A stretch of 64,000 nucleotides of DNA from NCBI RefSeq assembly GCF_004664715.2, contig NC_051065.1, positions 146,951,487 through 147,015,486 on the forward strand. Reading direction: 5' to 3'. The DNA comes from Peromyscus leucopus. Taxonomy: Eukaryota > Chordata > Mammalia > Rodentia > Cricetidae. Below the pieces are notes generated by a model. It made no database searches and was not told the DNA's origin. It saw only the letters and a list, made by a program, of their open reading frames with translations. Positions 36,989 through 49,474 of the stretch are shown one piece after another (the stretch's first letter is position 1; every line of letters begins with the position of its first letter). The position numbers were made by a program, and so were the translations under genes.

Positions 36989-37787
36989 GTATATCTCTGG
37001 TTGACCTGGAACTTGTTAAGTAGACCAGGCCAACCTTAAACTCTCAGAATTCCTCTTGCCTCTGCCCCCCTAATTTAATTATTTTACATGTAGCTATCAG
37101 TAGTGTGGACTTGTATCTGGTCCTCAGTTTTACTCCACTGATCAGTGAGTCTGTTTTTATGCCGGTGTCATGCTGTTTGTATTACTGTAGCTCTGTCATA
37201 TAACTTGAAACCAGGAATGGTGATCCTTCCAGCATCGTTCTTATTCAGGATTGTTTTGGCTGTCCTGGGTCTTTCCATATTAACTTTAAGATTATTTTTC
37301 CAATTTCTGTGAAGAATTGCAATGGCATTTTGATAGTGATTGCATTGGCTCTGCAAATAGCTTTTGGTAAGATGGTCGTTTTCACAATATTAATCCTACC
37401 AATCCATGAGCATGGGGAGGGGCGTATCATTCCATGTTCAGGTATCTTCTTCAGTTTCTTCAGTGTCTTAAAGTTTTCATTGTATGGTTCTCCTTTCTTC
37501 CTTCTTTTCTTCTTTCCTTCCTTTTCTTTACAACAACAAAAATAAAATTATATACCAATCTCTCTTTGGTTAGATTTATCGCAAGACTTTTTGAATCTAT
37601 TGTGAATGATTTTGCATCCCTGATTTCTTTCTTGGTATGTTTGTCATCGGTATATAAAAAAGCTGATGATTTTTGTCTGCCAATTTTGTATCATGCTGCT
37701 TTGATGAGCAAGTTTATCAGCTGCAATTAATTGTCTGAATCTTTAGGTCTTTTATGTATATAATTATGTCATCTACATAAGGACTTC

Positions 37788-38251
37788 TGTAGATGTAACC
37801 AACAGTCTTATTAAATAAGAAACACAGAAACAATGTAAAAGAGAAAGCCGAGAGGTCAGAGCTCAGAGCTAAAATCTCACCCTTCCTCCTGCAGTGTCCC
37901 AGCTTCCCGAAAGAGAGCTATATCCTGTCTGTTCGTCTTTTTATAGTATTTTGTTCTGCCTTCTCATTGGTTGTAAACCCAAACACGTGACTGCCTCATC
38001 ACTGTCTGAATGTACAGCCCCTAGGTCTTAAAGGCATATGTGTCCAATGCTGGCTGTATCCCTGAACACACAGAGATCTATGGAATTAAAGGCATGTGCC
38101 ACCACCACCACCACCACCACCACCACCACCACCACCACCACCACCACTACCACCACACTCTTGCTATGGCTCTAATAGCTCTGACCCCGGGCAACTTTAT
38201 TTATTAACATACAATCAAATCACATTTCAGTACAATTAGATTACCACCACA
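37788..38251 (-). mobile_element. Solo LTR of the provirus family, with 6-bp duplication
   Basis: 464 bp, TGTAGATGTAACC...ACCACCACA, flanked by GACTTC at 37782-37787 and 38252-38257. Homologous throughout to the LTRs at 27126 and 34856, but carrying an extra B1-like piece and an (ACC)n run at 38098-38156 that they lack. Confidence 0.92.
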
Positions 38252-39260
38252 GACTTCTTCTTTCCACTTGTATCTCTTTTATCATCTCCTCTAGTTCAAG
38301 CCCATATTGAACAGTAGTGGAGCGGGTGGACATCCTTGTATCACTCTTCAGTGAAATGCTTGGAGTTTCCCCTCTGTCTAGCATCTCTGGCTTATTACAT
38401 ATTGCCTTTATTATGTTAAGATGGTTTCGTTATTATGTTTAGTTTCTTAAGAATTTTATCATGAAGGGATATTTGATTTTATTAAAGTTTTTTTTAATCT
38501 AATGAGATAACCATATGAGTTATTCGTGTGACAAATTACATTTATTGACTTATACATGTTGAATCACCCCCTCCATCTTTGGGGGATGAACACAACTTGA
38601 TTGTAGTAGATGATCTTTTTGGTGTGGTCTTTAGTAATATTTGACTGAGGAAATGTTTGCAACTATGTTCATCTGGGATATTGATGTATAATTTTCTTTG
38701 TTGTTGTGTTTTTCTTGGGTTTAGATATTAGTGTAATACTGGCATCATAAAAAGAATTTGGAAACATCTTTCCTTTTATATGTTATGGACTAGCTTGAGA
38801 AACATCAGTTTTAGCTCTTTAAATGCCAGATAGAATCCTGAAGTAAATCTATCTGGGCCTGGTTTTGGTTTTGTTGTTGGGAGATTTATTAAATTGATCG
38901 TTCAATCTCATTGCTTTTGATCGATCTATTTAAATTTTTAAAATTTCTTCTTGGTTTAACTTTAATACAGCATATGCATTGGCAATTCATCCCTTTCTTT
39001 TAGATTTTTTAATTTGGTGGAAGAAAGGTTTTGGAAGTCTGCCCTGAAAAGCCTCTGGATTTCACTGAAGTCTGTTGCACTACCTTCCTTTTCCTCTTTA
39101 ATTTAATTTAATGAATTGGGTCTTCTCTCTCTTAGGTTTTAGTTAATTTGACTAAATGTCAATCTTGTTAATATTTTCAAAGAACAAACTCTTCAGTTGT
39201 TTCTTTTTATTTTTATTTCATTAATTTCCTCTCTGATCTTGATTATTTATCACCATCTAC

Positions 39261-39542
39261 TGAACCATGATCCTAATTAGTCTCATCAATAAAAACCAGG
39301 AGTCAGATATCACGGTAAAAAGCTGAAAGATCAGAGAAGCAGAGGAGCAGCCACCAGAGACTTCTTACCTCTCTGAATCCTTGGACCAAAAAGGGCTGAG
39401 ATACTGTCTCCACCCAGCCTTATTACTTTCTCTCCTATCTATACAGACCTACAGATCTCTATGGTTAACTAGTGGCTAGCTCCACCCTCTGATCTCCAGG
39501 CAAGCTTTATTTGTCAGAACACAAACAAAATATCACACAACA
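39261..39542 (-). mobile_element. LTR-like insertion in old L1
   Basis: Starts TGAACCATG and ends ATATCACACAACA. It interrupts L1 sequence that reads CACCATCTAC before and GTCTACTATTTGG after, giving a duplication of about TCTAC. Minus-strand AATAAAG motif as in the related LTRs. Confidence 0.55.
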
Positions 39543-40484
39543 GTCTACTATTTGGAGGGCTGTTTTTTGTTCTTGTTTTATACTAAAGGGAAAATATAAC
39601 CGAAGGCTAACTCAAGAATATAAAGAAGAAATACATTGTCTCTCCTTCATGTACAACTAAATAAATATCTAAGGTTTCTCTATCATATGAAACACTAAGA
39701 TTTTCTCATCTTCTTGCTTTCTTGTTTTTCTTATTAAAATACACATTTTTGATACAGTTATAAAAATATAGATATTAAAAGTTGATGGAAGACCAATCTA
39801 ACTTTCCTTCTTATGTATATGAAGAACATGTTGATTTAGATAATCATATATTGTTCTTAGACATTAAAAAAGATTGTTCAAACTTTAGTATAATTGAAAC
39901 ATCATAATCAAGTTTGTAACTATTTACTTTTTTAAGTTTATAACAACTTCTTTTATTTATTTACTTTATTTTATTTTATTTTACAATACCATTCAGTTCT
40001 ACATATCAGCCACGGGTTCCCCTATTCTCCCCCCTCCGACCCCCTCTGCTTACTCCCAGTCCACCCCCCATTCCCACCTCCTCCAGGGCAAATCCTCCCC
40101 CAACGACTGTGATCAACCTGGTAGACTCAGTCCAGGCAGGTCCAGTCCCTTCCTCCCAGACTGAGCCAAGTGTCCCTGCATAAGCTCCAGGTTTCAAACA
40201 GCCAACTCATGCAATGAGCACAGGACTTGGTCCCACTGCCTAGTTGCCTCCCAAACTGATCAAGTCCATCAACTGTCTCACCTATTCAGAGGGCCTGATC
40301 CAGCTGGGGGCCCCTCAACCTTTGGTTCATAGTTAATGTGTTTCCATTCATTTGGCTATTTTTTTTCAATAATTGAGTAAAACCAAAATTTATTATAAGC
40401 CACAATCGTCCTAGGGACCTCCGTCCTATATATATAGCCTCCATGGTTCTATGGGTTGTGGTCTGATTGTTCTTTATTTTATAT

Positions 40485-43400
40485 CTAGAATCCACTTATG
40501 AGTGAGTACATACCATGACTGTCTTTCTGGGTTTGGGTTATCTCACTCAGGATGATTTTTTCTAGTTCTATCCATATGCCTGCAAATTTCATGCTTTCAT
40601 TGTTTTTCTCTGCTGAGTAGTACTCCATTGTGTATATGTACCACATTTTTTCCATCCATTCTTTCGTTGATGGGCATCTAGATTGTTTCCAGGTTCTGGT
40701 TATTACAAATAGTGCTGCTATGAACATAGCTGAGCATGTATCTTTATGGTATGAATCAGCATTCCTTGGGTATATGCCCAAGAGTGGGATGGCTGGGTCT
40801 TGAGGTAGTTCGATGCCTAATTTTCTGAGAAACCGCCATACTGATTTCCACAGTGGTTGTACAAGTTTACATTCCCACCAACAGTGGAGGAGTGTTCCCT
40901 TTGGTTCACATCCTCTCCAACATTGACTGTCATTGGTGTTTTTCGATCATAGCCATTCTGACAGGTGTAAGGTGGTATCTCAGAGTCGTTTTGATTTGCA
41001 TTTCTCTGATGATTAAGGATGTTGAGCATTTCTTTAAATGTCTCTCAGCCATTTGTGATTCTTGTTTTGTGAATTCTCTGTTTAGCTCTTTAGACCATTT
41101 TTTAATTAGACTGTTCAGTATTTTGATGTCTAGTTTCTTGAGTTCTTTATATACTGTGGAGATCAATCCTCTGTCAGATGTGGGGTTGGTGAAGAACTTT
41201 TCCCATTCTGTTGGCTGTCTTTTTGTCTATTGACTGTGTCTTTTGCCCTGCAAAAGCTTCTCAATTTTGAGAGTTCCCATTTATTAATTGTTGTGCTCAG
41301 GGTCTGTGCTATTGGTGTTTTATTTAGGAAATGATCTCTGGTGCCAATGCGTTCAAGAGTGCTTCCTACTCTCTTTTCTATTAAGTTTAGTGTAACTGGA
41401 TCTATGTTCAGGTCTTTGATCCACTTGGACTTGAGTTTTGTGCATGGTGACAGATATGGATCTATTTGTAATCTTTTACATATTGAGATCCAGTTGTGCC
41501 AGCACCATTTGTTGAAGATACTTTCTTTTTTCCATTGTATAGTTTTGGCTCCTTTGTCAAAAACCAGGTGTTCATATGTGCATGGATTAATTTCAGGGTC
41601 TTCAATTCGATTCCATTGGTCCATATGTCAGTTTTTATACCAGTACCAAGCTGTTTTTATTACTATAGCTCTATAGTAGAGTTTGAGGTCAGGGATGGTG
41701 ATGCCTCCAAAAGTTGCTTTATCGTATAGGATTCTTTTAGCTATCCTGGGTCTTTTGTTTTTCCATATGAAGTTGAGTATATTTCTTTCCAAGTCTATGA
41801 AGAATTGTGTTGGGATTTTGATGGGGATTGCATTGAATCTGTAGCTTTTGGTAAGATTGCCATTTTTACTATGTTAATCCTACCTATCCATGAACATGGG
41901 AGATCCTTCCATTTTCTGATATCTTCTTCAATTTCTTTCTTTAGAGATTTAAAGTTCTTATCAAAAGGTCCTTCACTTGTTTAGTTAGTGTTATCCCAAA
42001 GTATTTTATAATATTTGTGGCTATTGTAAAGGGTGATGTTTCTCTGACTTCTTTCTCAGCTTTTTTATCATTTGTGAATAGGAGGGCTACTGATTTTTTT
42101 GAGTTGATCTTGTATCCTGCCACTTTACTGAAGGAGTTTATCAGCTGTAGGAATTCCCTGGTAGAGTTTTTGGGGTCACTTATGTATACTATCATATCAT
42201 CTGCAAATAGTGAAAGTTTGACTTCTTCCTTGCCAATTTGTATCCCTTTGATCTCCTTTTGTTGTCTTATTGCTCTAGCTAGAACTTCTAGTACTATATT
42301 GAATAAATATGGGGAGAGTGGACAGCCTTGTCTTGTTCCTGAATTTAGTGGTATCGCTTTGAGTTTCTCTCCATTTAATTTGATGTTTGCTGTTGGCTTG
42401 CTTTAAATTGCCTTTATTATGTTTAGAAATGTTCCTTGTATTCCTGATCTTTCTAAGACCTTTATCATGAAGGGGTGTTGGATTTTGTCAAAGGCTTTTT
42501 CAGCATCTAAGGAGATGATCACGTGTTTTTTTTTTTCTTTCAGTTTGTTTATATGGTGTATTACATTGACTGATTTTTATATGTTGAACCATCCTTGCAT
42601 CCCTGGGATGAATCCTAGTTTGTCGTGATGGATGATTGTTTTGATGTATTCTTGGATTCGGTTTGCCAATACTTTGTTGAGTATTTTTGCATCAATGTTC
42701 ATGAGGGAGATTGGTCTGCAGTTCTCTTTCTTTGTTGCATCTTTGTGTGGTTTGGGTATCAGGATAATTGTAGCCTCATAAAAAGAGGTTGGTAGTGTTC
42801 CTTCTGTTTCTCTTGTTGGAACACTTTGAAGAGGATTGGTATTAGTTCTTCTTTGAAAGTCTGGTAGAATTCTGCACTGAAACCATCTATCTGGTCCTAG
42901 GCTTTTTTTGGTTGGGAGACTTCTGATGACTGTTTCTATTTCTTTAGGGGTTATTGGTCTATTTAAATGGTTTATCTGGTCTTGATTTAATTTTGGTATG
43001 TGGTATTTATCCAGAAAATTATCCATTTCTTCCTGGTTTTTCATTTTTGTGGAGTAAAGGTTTTTGAAGTATGATCTGATGATTCTCTGGATTTCCTCGT
43101 CTGTTGTTATGTCTCCCTTTTCATTTTTGATTTTGTTAATTTGGGTGCTCTCTCTTTGCCTTTTGGTTAATTTGGCAAGGGGTCTGTCTATCTTGTTGAT
43201 TTTTTCAAAGAACCAACTCTTTGTTTCATTGATTTTTTGTATTGTTCTCTTGTTTTCTATTTCATTGATTTCAGCCCTCAATTTGATTATTTCCTGGAGT
43301 CTATTTCTCCTGGGTGAGTTTGTTTCTTTTTGTTCTAGAGCTTTCAGTTGTGCTGTTAATTCATTGGTATGGGATTGCTCCATCTTCTTTATGTGTGCAT

Positions 43401-44290
43401 TTAGAGCTATGAATTTTCCTCTTAGCACTGCTTTCATAGTGTTCCATAAGTTTGGGTATGTTGTACTTTCATTTTCATTGAATTCTAGGAAATCTTTAAT
43501 TTCTTTCTTTATTTCTTCCTTGACCCGTTGATGTTTCAGATGGGCATTATTCAGTTTCCATGAGTTTGTGGGTTTTCTATAATTTTTGTTGTTGTTGAGG
43601 TCTAACTTTAAGGCATGGTGGTCTGATAAGATATAGGAGGTTATTCCAATTTTTTTGTATCTGTTGAGATTTGTTTTGTGACCAAGCATGTGGTCAGTTT
43701 TTGAGAAGGTTCCATGGGGTGCTGAGAAGAAGGTATATTCTTTTGTGTTACGATGGAATGTTCTGTAGATATCTATTAAGTCCATTTGAGTCATAACATC
43801 TGTTAGGTCCTTTATTTCTTTGTTAAGTTTCAGTCTGGTAGATCTGTCTTTTGGTGAGAGTGGTGTGTTAAAATCTCCCACTACTAATGTGTGGGGTTTG
43901 ATGTGCGTTTTAAACTTTAGTGGTGTTTCTTTTATGAATGTGGGTGCTTTTGTATTTGGAGCATAAATGTTTAGAATCAAGACTTCATCTTGGTGGATTT
44001 TTCTGGTGATAAATATGTAATGTCCATCCTGATCTCTTTTGATTGATTTTAATTTGAAGTCTATTTTATTAGATATTAGGATAGCTAAACCAGCTTGTTT
44101 TCTAGGTCCATTTGCTTGGAAGGCCTTTTCCCAGCCCTTTACTCGGAGGTAGTGTCTGTCTTTGAAGTTAAGGTGTGTTTCTTGTATGCAGCAGGGTCCT
44201 GTTTTCTTATCTGTTCTGTTAGCCCGTGTCTTTTTATAGGTGAGTTGAGACCATTTTGATGATATTAATGACCAGTGATTGTTAATTCCT
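40485..44290 (-). pseudogene. L1 ORF2 (endonuclease and reverse transcriptase), broken
   Basis: The endonuclease part is readable in 43980-43560 ([21 protein letters not shown]). The reverse transcriptase is open to a nonsense codon at 42577. The catalytic FADD lies at 42196-42207. Further fragments at 42195-41941, 41624-41163 and 40781-40485 carry the rest, ending MYSLISGF. Frameshifts and stops separate these pieces. Normal product: nickase and reverse transcriptase for L1 mobilisation. Confidence 0.9.
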
Positions 44291-44349
44291 GTTTTTTTTT
44301 GTGGTTGTGTTGTGTTGTCCTTCTTTGGTGTATGTTGGTGTGGGATTAT

Positions 44350-45518
44350 CTATTGCTTGATTTTTTCATGGATGTGTTTAGCTTCTTTGGGTTGGATTTT
44401 CCCTTCTAGTGCTTTCTGTAGGGCTGGGTTTGTGGACAGGTATTGATTAAATCTGATTTTATCCTGAAATATTTTGTTTACTCCGCCTATGGTGATTGAG
44501 AGTCTTGCTGGGTATAATAGTCTGGGTTGGCATCCGTGGTCTCTTAGTGTCTGCATAAGATTTGTCCATGATCTTCTACTTTCATGGTCTTTTGAATCTT
44601 TTTTTGATGGTTTCTTTATATGTTACTTGGTCTTTTCCTTTGTGGCTCTTAATATTTTTTCTTTGTTCTGTGTGTTTAGTGTTTTGATTATTATGTGGTG
44701 AGGGGACTTTTTTTTTTTTGGATCCAGCCTATTTGGTGTTCTGTAAGCTTCTTTTATCTTCATAGGTATTTCTTTCTTTAGGTTAGGAAAGTTTTCTTCT
44801 ATGATTTTGTTGAATATATTTTCTGTGCCTTTGAGTTGGTATTCTTCTCCTTCTTCTATCCCTATTATTCTTAGGTTTGGTCTTTTCATGGTTCCAATTT
44901 CCTGGACGTTTTGTGTTACGACTTTTTTGTCTTTAGTGTTTTCTTTGACTGACGAATCTATTTTCTCTATTGTGTCTTCAGTGTCAGAGATTCTCTGTTC
45001 CATCTCTTGCAATCGGTTGGTTATGCTTGTTTCTGTAGTTCCTGTTCGTTTAGTCAGGATTTCTATTTCCAGCATTCCCTCAGCATGTGTTTTCTTTATT
45101 GTCTCAAATTCATTTTTCAGATCTTGGAATGTTTCTTTCATCTGTTTAATTGCTTTTTCTTGGCTTTCTTTGATTTCTTCCCATTTTTTGTTCATTTTTT
45201 CTTCCATTTCTTTAAGGAGTTTTTTATTTCCTCTTTAATGGAGTTTTTCATTTCCTCTTTAAGGGAAGTTTTTATTTCCTCTTTAATGGAGTTTTTCATT
45301 TCCTCTTTAAGGAAAGTTTTTATTTCCTCATTGAGGGAATGTTTTATTTCTTCTTTAAGGGCCTCTATCATCTTCTTAAAGTCATTTTTAGGGTTGATTT
45401 CTTCTGTTTCTTCTGTCTTGGTATGTTCAGGTCTTGCAGGTGTAGAATCACTACATTCTGATGCTGCCATATAGGTCTTTATGTTGTTGCCTGTATTTTT
45501 GCACTTGCGTCTACTCAT
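44350..45518 (-). pseudogene. L1 ORF1 (RNA-binding chaperone), frameshifted
   Basis: Three minus-strand pieces: 45518-45192 (start MSRRKCKNTGNN, with an octad-repeat coiled coil), 45207-44623 (rest of the coiled coil and RNA-recognition domain, PNLRIIGIEEGEE) and 44556-44350 (C-terminal domain, ending HIHEKIKQ). The first break is in an A-rich run near 45210-45225, the second between 44623 and 44556. Confidence 0.9.
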
Positions 45519-45994
45519 CTCTTCCTCTGCTCGGTGCAGGTGGTGTCTATGTCTGAGAGTGCTTCTCTTGTTCTAATTTTTAGTCTTGGTTTAGTAGGAG
45601 TTCTTGGTTAAATTGGTGCTATTGGGCTGTTCCTTCAGGGGCAGCTGATCTCAGTTGGTGAAGTATATACTTATGATTCTGTTGATCTGGTTTGGTGGCT
45701 GGGCAGCGCCTTCTTCTGTGTTCTCAGGTCACGTTTTGTTCATTCGTCAACTCCTCAGCTGATCTTGTTTCTTCAGACTTCAAACTGTAGGCATCTGAAT
45801 CCTCTCCCAGATGGATTTCAGCTGAGCGGGGTAGTCTCACCAACACCTCCAAGTTGTTGGGTTTCACAGGAGCAGCAGCTGGGCCCTGGGTTGTCCTCAG
45901 ATGGAGTGTTCAGATTTGTTCTGGTTCCATCCCACGGAGATAGCTTCTTCGCCAGGTGTTAGGGTTAGAGGCATCCCTGTTCCAAGCTGCGTCT

Positions 45995-46801
45995 GCTTGT
46001 CTCCATAGCCAGGCCTGTCTACTTCTGTGGGCTGCCACGGGCCTGTATGTTCCTGTTGGCTGCCGCCAGGCCTGTCTGTCTTTGCAGGCTGCCGTCAGGC
46101 CTGTATGTCTCTTTCGGCTGCCACCGGGCCTGTATGTCTCTGCCTGCTGCTGCGGGCCTACCTACCTCTGCTTGTCACTGCTGCTGGGCCCGTCTACTTC
46201 TGCAGGCCGCCTCCACCGGGCCTGTATGTCTCTGCTGGCCCCCGCCAGGCCTGTATGTCTCTGCCGGCCACCACCAGGCCCGTCTACCTCTGTGGGCCGC
46301 TGCCGCAGGCCTACCTGCGTCTGCTTGTCTCCACGCTGGGCCTGTCTACCTCTGCGGGCCGCTGCAAGACCTGTATGTCTCTGCAGGCTGCCTCCTAGCC
46401 TGCATGTCTCAGTAGGCCGCCACCGCTGAGCCCGTCTACCTCTGCGGACCACCACTGGGCCTGTATGTCCCTGTCAGCCGACACTGCTGGCCTGTCTTCC
46501 TCTGCAGGCCGCTGCTGCAGGCCTACCTGCATCTGCTTGTCTCTGCCGCCGGGCCTGTCTACCTCTGCGGACTGCTGCCAGGCCTGAATGTCTCTGCCGG
46601 CTGCCAAATGGCCTGTATGTCCCTGTCGGCCGCCGCTGCCAGGCCTATCTACCTCTGTGGGCCGCCGCTGGACCTGTATGTCTCTGCCAGCTGCCGCCAG
46701 GCCTGTATGTCCCTGTTGGCCACCACCGCTGGCTACCTCTGCAGGCCACCGCCGCGGGCCTACCTGTGTCTGCTTGTCTCTGCTGCTGGACCTGTCTACC
46801 A
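45995..46801 (-). repeat. GC-rich tandem array in L1 5' UTR, about 27 units of ~30 bp
   Basis: The + strand repeats a unit of the form GGCCTGTATGTCTCTGCCGG plus a CTGCCGCCA-like end, 25-33 bases long, about 27 times. A distinctive CTACCTGCGTCTGCTTGTCTC-like variant recurs near 46145, 46310, 46530 and 46758, giving a loose higher-order period. ORFs in it (for example 45956-46429) are by-products. Confidence 0.9.
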
Positions 46802-46817
46802 TAACTATTTACTTTTT

Positions 46818-47470
46818 CAGGCTCAAGAGAGAAATGAACTTAAGGATAAATGATCTAGGAAGAGAATAGGTCAAAAGAGGAGAGTATTGAAAGAGACTAC
46901 TGGAAGGTGGGGCATTTCAGGGTCAGATAAAAATCTGGCACAAGGGGAACTCCTAGGAATCTCCAAGGATGACCCCAGCTAAGACTCCTAGCAATAGCAG
47001 ATCCACAGCCTGAAGTGGCCATCTCCTGTGAGCAGATTGATGCCTAGCCCAACTGGCATCAGAGAGGCTTCATCCATCAACTGATGCGAAACAGTTGCAG
47101 ACCCACAACCAAATATTAGGCGGAGTTCAAGGAATCCTGCAGAAGAGGAAGAGAAAGGAGTGTAGGAGCCAGAGGGGTCAAGGACACCACGGAAAGGCTC
47201 ACACAATCAACTAACCTGGGTTCACAGGGGTTCACAGAGACTGAGCCAACAACCAGGAAGCCTGTATGGGACTAACCTAGGCACTCTGCATATATGTTAC
47301 AGTTGTGTAGCTTGGTCCTCTTGTGGGACTCCTAACAGTGGGAACAGGGACTGTCTCTGACTCTTTTACAGGCTTTTGGGACCTTTGGAGATGGGGCTTG
47401 GGGAGAGACTTGGAGGAGAGTAGGGAAGAGAAACTGCAGCTGGGATGTAAAATAAATAAATAAATTTTAA
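46818..47470 (+). mobile_element. L1 3' UTR, sense
   Basis: Sense L1 tail: GAGCCAACAACCAGGAAGCC, then GGACTCCTAACAGTGGGAAC, ending with an A-rich AAATAAATAAATAAATTTTAAA stretch at 47449-47468. Compare 4557-4965. Confidence 0.7.
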
Positions 47471-47599
47471 AAATTCATATTTAGACAAAAAGGAATATGC
47501 AGGAATCAATTGGGTTGAGAGTCCACAAATAAGATGTAAATTAAAGGCATAAAGAAATGAAATAAAGAGCTAAAAGATTCTTTATGTTATTCCCAAAGA

Positions 47600-47890
47600 C
47601 ACTTACTGTATATCAAAACATAAAAAAAAAATGTTTTGAAATGTTTAGACACCCTGAAAAGAAGGAATGTGAATGGCCATTGACATCTTTAGCCATCATG
47701 GAAATGCAAACCAAGTCTATATTAGAAACCCACCATAATCATAAGGAATACCCAAGAAACTCATCAATAACAAGTTGGGAATTCACTGTTGGGTAATATA
47801 AATTAGTTCAGTCAATATGGAAACTAGTATGGCATTCCATCACAAAGATAAAAACAGAACTCCCATGTACAATGGAGCTTCACTAAGTGA
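47600..47890 (+). mobile_element. Old L1 ORF2 fragment, sense
   Basis: Reads like the diverged L1 segment CATCATGGAAATGCAAACCA followed by TTAGTTCAGTCAATATGG. Non-coding. Confidence 0.5.
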
Positions 47891-47898
47891 AGAATGAA

Positions 47899-48052
47899 TT
47901 TATGGCTGAGCGGTGGTGGCACACTCCTTTAATCCCAGCACTCAGGAGGCAGAGCCAGGCGGATCTCTGTGAATTCAAGGTCACCTGGTCTACAGAGAGA
48001 GATCCAGGACAGGAACCAAAACTACACAGAGAAACCCTGTCTCGAAAAATCA
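47899..48052 (+). mobile_element. B1 SINE, sense
   Basis: GCGGTGGTGGCACACTCCTTT at the start; ends ACACAGAGAAACCCTGTCTCG and A-rich tail. Confidence 0.9.
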
Positions 48053-49474
48053 AAAAAATAAGGGGGGGAGGGCAGTGAGCAGAGCAGAGGGAGGATAGAA
48101 GAGAACAAGAGAAGGCAATAGGAAAGGAATACAGACAGTCTGTGTCAGCATAAATTATATTAGGTAATTGCTGGATTTCCTGGTGCTGTCCAAATAGTGA
48201 CCTACTTTACAGAGTCTCTGCTTTGACTGCAGTTTTCACATTTTAATGTGATAGATATTAAAATATATGTAGACAAAAATACCATAAATGAACACAGGCA
48301 GGCTCTGAGATAGCAAGGTTCTCGTTCCTGGGTATGCAGAGAAAACAGATACATAGAGGAATTGGGAAAAGTTGGTATTGAATGGATCAGAATCATGATA
48401 GCAGACTTTAACCTTCTAACAATAAGGAGGATAAGTGCGGGATAACAGAGCTGAGCTGAGCTGTGAGCAGATTTTGTCCAGAGATTTGAGAACCATTAAA
48501 TTTTCTGGCCTGATTATATCCATCAGAGGTCTCTCTAGCTCCACAGACACCTTCCTCTTTCCTAGTGACTCATCAAAGTCATACTGGAAAACTGACAATG
48601 TGTTTCATAACCTTCCTGAAATGCAATCTTGTTGAAAAAGTACCCTCTTGCCATGAGCAACCAAACTTCCTGTTCTGGTGTCTGATTTCCTGTTCATCTT
48701 GAGCTCCATTCTGAATCCCTCATACGTAAGTCCCACATCCTTTGGAAATATAAAGCATTTCAAACTGAATGTGTTGAGATGGCACTTCAGACTTTATCAA
48801 CAGAACTTCGCCTCTTGTAGCATTCCCTATGAAAGTAAATAAGGAACTCATGGTATAGCTCTAAGAATCACTAGAAATTTTCATGGTTATAGTATTTAAA
48901 AATATATATTTAATTTTAAAATTAAAATATAACCACATAATTTCTCTTCTTCCTTTCCCTCCCTTCTGCTCATTCCATGTATACCTTCCTCACACTTTCT
49001 CAAAATTCATAGCTTCTCTTTTCTTCACTGTTACTACTATATCTATGTATAAATGCATAGACATGTAAACACAGCCTGTGGTGTCTGTTTACTGTGGTTT
49101 GTAGGTACATGATTTCAGGAATGGTTACTTTGAATTGGATAACCAATTTAGGGGCTCATCTCACGGAGAGACTAATTCTCCTCACAGTGGTTGTTAATTG
49201 GTTGTAGTTCTCTGTCTAGGGGTGGAGCTCAGTGAGATTAGCCCCTTCCAGGATACAATGTCCGTTGGTGTTGTCACTGTTTGGGTCCTGTTTAGGCAGC
49301 CATATTGTTGAGGTCTCCTGGGTGCAGCTTCCCATCAATTCTAGGATACAATATCTCAAGACAAGCTTCCTGGTCTTCCAGCTTTTACAATCTTTCCACT
49401 TTGTTGCAGGTTATTTGATCATACTGTGAACCCTGAGAGTGTGTTATTTACTGGGAAAAAAACTGTTTCTAGTT
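48053..49474. other. Intergenic, no gene recognised
   Basis: No exon-like sequence, RNA gene or clear repeat family seen. Confidence 0.45.

Larger units (their letters stand above)
37080..39916 (-). mobile_element. Old L1 ORF2 fragment, antisense, broken by two LTRs
   Basis: The + strand follows reversed L1 ORF2 from the ATGCCGGTGTCATGCTGTTT block (compare 63220) through the GAACAGTAGTGGAGCGGGTGG block to the reverse of the endonuclease side near 39230. Solo LTRs interrupt it at 37788-38251 and 39261-39542. The last part (39543-39916) is uncertain. The young L1 follows. Confidence 0.75.
39933..46801 (-). mobile_element. Full-length L1 LINE, antisense, 16-bp target duplication
   Basis: About 6.87 kb. 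TAACTATTTACTTTTT occurs at 39917-39932 and 46802-46817 without mismatch and sets both ends. Minus-strand order: 5' UTR (46801-45519, the outer 0.8 kb being a tandem array), ORF1 (45518-44350), ORF2 (about 44290-40485), 3' UTR (40484-39933) with an A-rich end. ORF1 is frameshifted and ORF2 broken by several lesions, so this copy is not autonomous. Confidence 0.95.

Noticed and set aside
43064..43531. 155-codon plus-strand ORF opposite L1 ORF2
   Set aside because: Antisense shadow of the L1 reverse transcriptase and endonuclease coding region.
45956..46455. Overlapping ORFs of 97-157 codons on both strands (45956-46429, 46027-46398, 46047-46415, 46455-46162)
   Set aside because: All arise from the GC-rich tandem array of the L1 5' UTR; open frames on both strands of a repeat are not evidence for a protein.
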